This document shows positions 63,979 through 64,000 of a stretch of DNA of 64,000 nt, one piece after another. Source of the stretch: Vibrio azureus. Its GTDB lineage: Bacteria; Pseudomonadota; Gammaproteobacteria; Enterobacterales; Vibrionaceae. The notes under the pieces are model-generated. The model saw only the letters and a list, made by a program, of their open reading frames with translations, made no database searches and was not told where the DNA came from. Where the stretch lies: positions 2,542,001-2,606,000 of the forward strand of contig NZ_CP018616.1 of assembly GCF_002849855.1 (NCBI RefSeq), written 5' to 3'. The position numbers and the translations under genes were made by a program. Numbering within the stretch: position 1 is the first letter of the stretch; each line of letters begins with the position of its first letter.

Positions 63979-64000
63979 ATGCCTCTCATTTTTGGTGTAA

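Overview
The window is chromosomal DNA of a gammaproteobacterium, almost certainly a Vibrio (Vibrionaceae). The protein sequences of RecA, MutS, RpoS and TktA read as typical Vibrio orthologues. The gene order matches the conserved recA-pncC / mutS / rpoS-nlpD-pcm-surE-truD-ispF-ispD-ftsB / eno-pyrG-mazG-relA-rlmD / barA / acpS-pdxJ-recO-era-rnc-lepB-lepA-rseC-rseB-rseA-rpoE-nadB / sdhE-ygfZ / ubiI-ubiH-ygfB-zapA-ssrS-ygfA-rpiA-serA-argP-argO-mscS-fbaA-pgk-epd-tktA-metK backbone shared with E. coli. I see no tRNA or rRNA gene, prophage, CRISPR array or transposase gene; almost everything is housekeeping.

Layout. (1) 1-11.2 kb: recA (partial, minus strand) behind an SOS-box promoter, then pncC. 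Next, and not part of the E. coli-like backbone, is a minus-strand four-gene operon: a YqiJ-like membrane/OB-fold protein, a YqiK-like flotillin, a 1626-residue AAA-type 'DNA repair ATPase', and a TelA-family toxic-anion-resistance protein. It ends in a strong terminator and its promoter side is flanked by a cluster of miniature inverted-repeat elements, one nested in another. (2) 11.2-28 kb: mutS (+), then minus-strand rpoS to ftsB, eno-pyrG, mazG, relA and rlmD. (3) 28-31 kb: barA (+), the hybrid sensor kinase. (4) 31-40.2 kb: a long minus-strand run covering vitamin B6, acyl-carrier protein, recombination, ribosome biogenesis, protein export and the sigma-E operon, fired from a clear sigma-E promoter. 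(5) 40.7-45.5 kb: nadB, sdhE-ygfX, ygfZ, a YbaK-type deacylase, a structured terminator-ended region that may encode a small RNA, and a conserved-looking 68-residue protein with a tiny upstream ORF. (6) 45.5-52.3 kb: ubiquinone hydroxylases, ygfB, zapA, 6S RNA, ygfA, rpiA and serA. (7) 52.3-64 kb: yggE, argP/argO, mscS, fbaA-pgk-epd, tktA and metK with tandem Met boxes.

Functional links. DNA repair (recA, mutS, recO) sits beside the master stress regulators (rpoS, relA, barA, rpoE-rseABC). The envelope-stress theme is extended by the flotillin/TelA operon, the sigma-E operon, lepB and mscS. The most unusual material is the YqiJ/YqiK/ATPase/TelA operon and a family of palindromic elements ending in TATACCCAAGT...ACTTGGGTATA. 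I found six copies: three between the operon and mutS, two between rpiA and serA, and one between argP and argO. One copy has inserted into another at a TA dinucleotide, which is direct evidence that the element has moved.

Start codons were re-chosen from ribosome-binding sites and family lengths where the longest reading frame was too long. Functional calls rest on recognising family motifs by eye; no database search was run.
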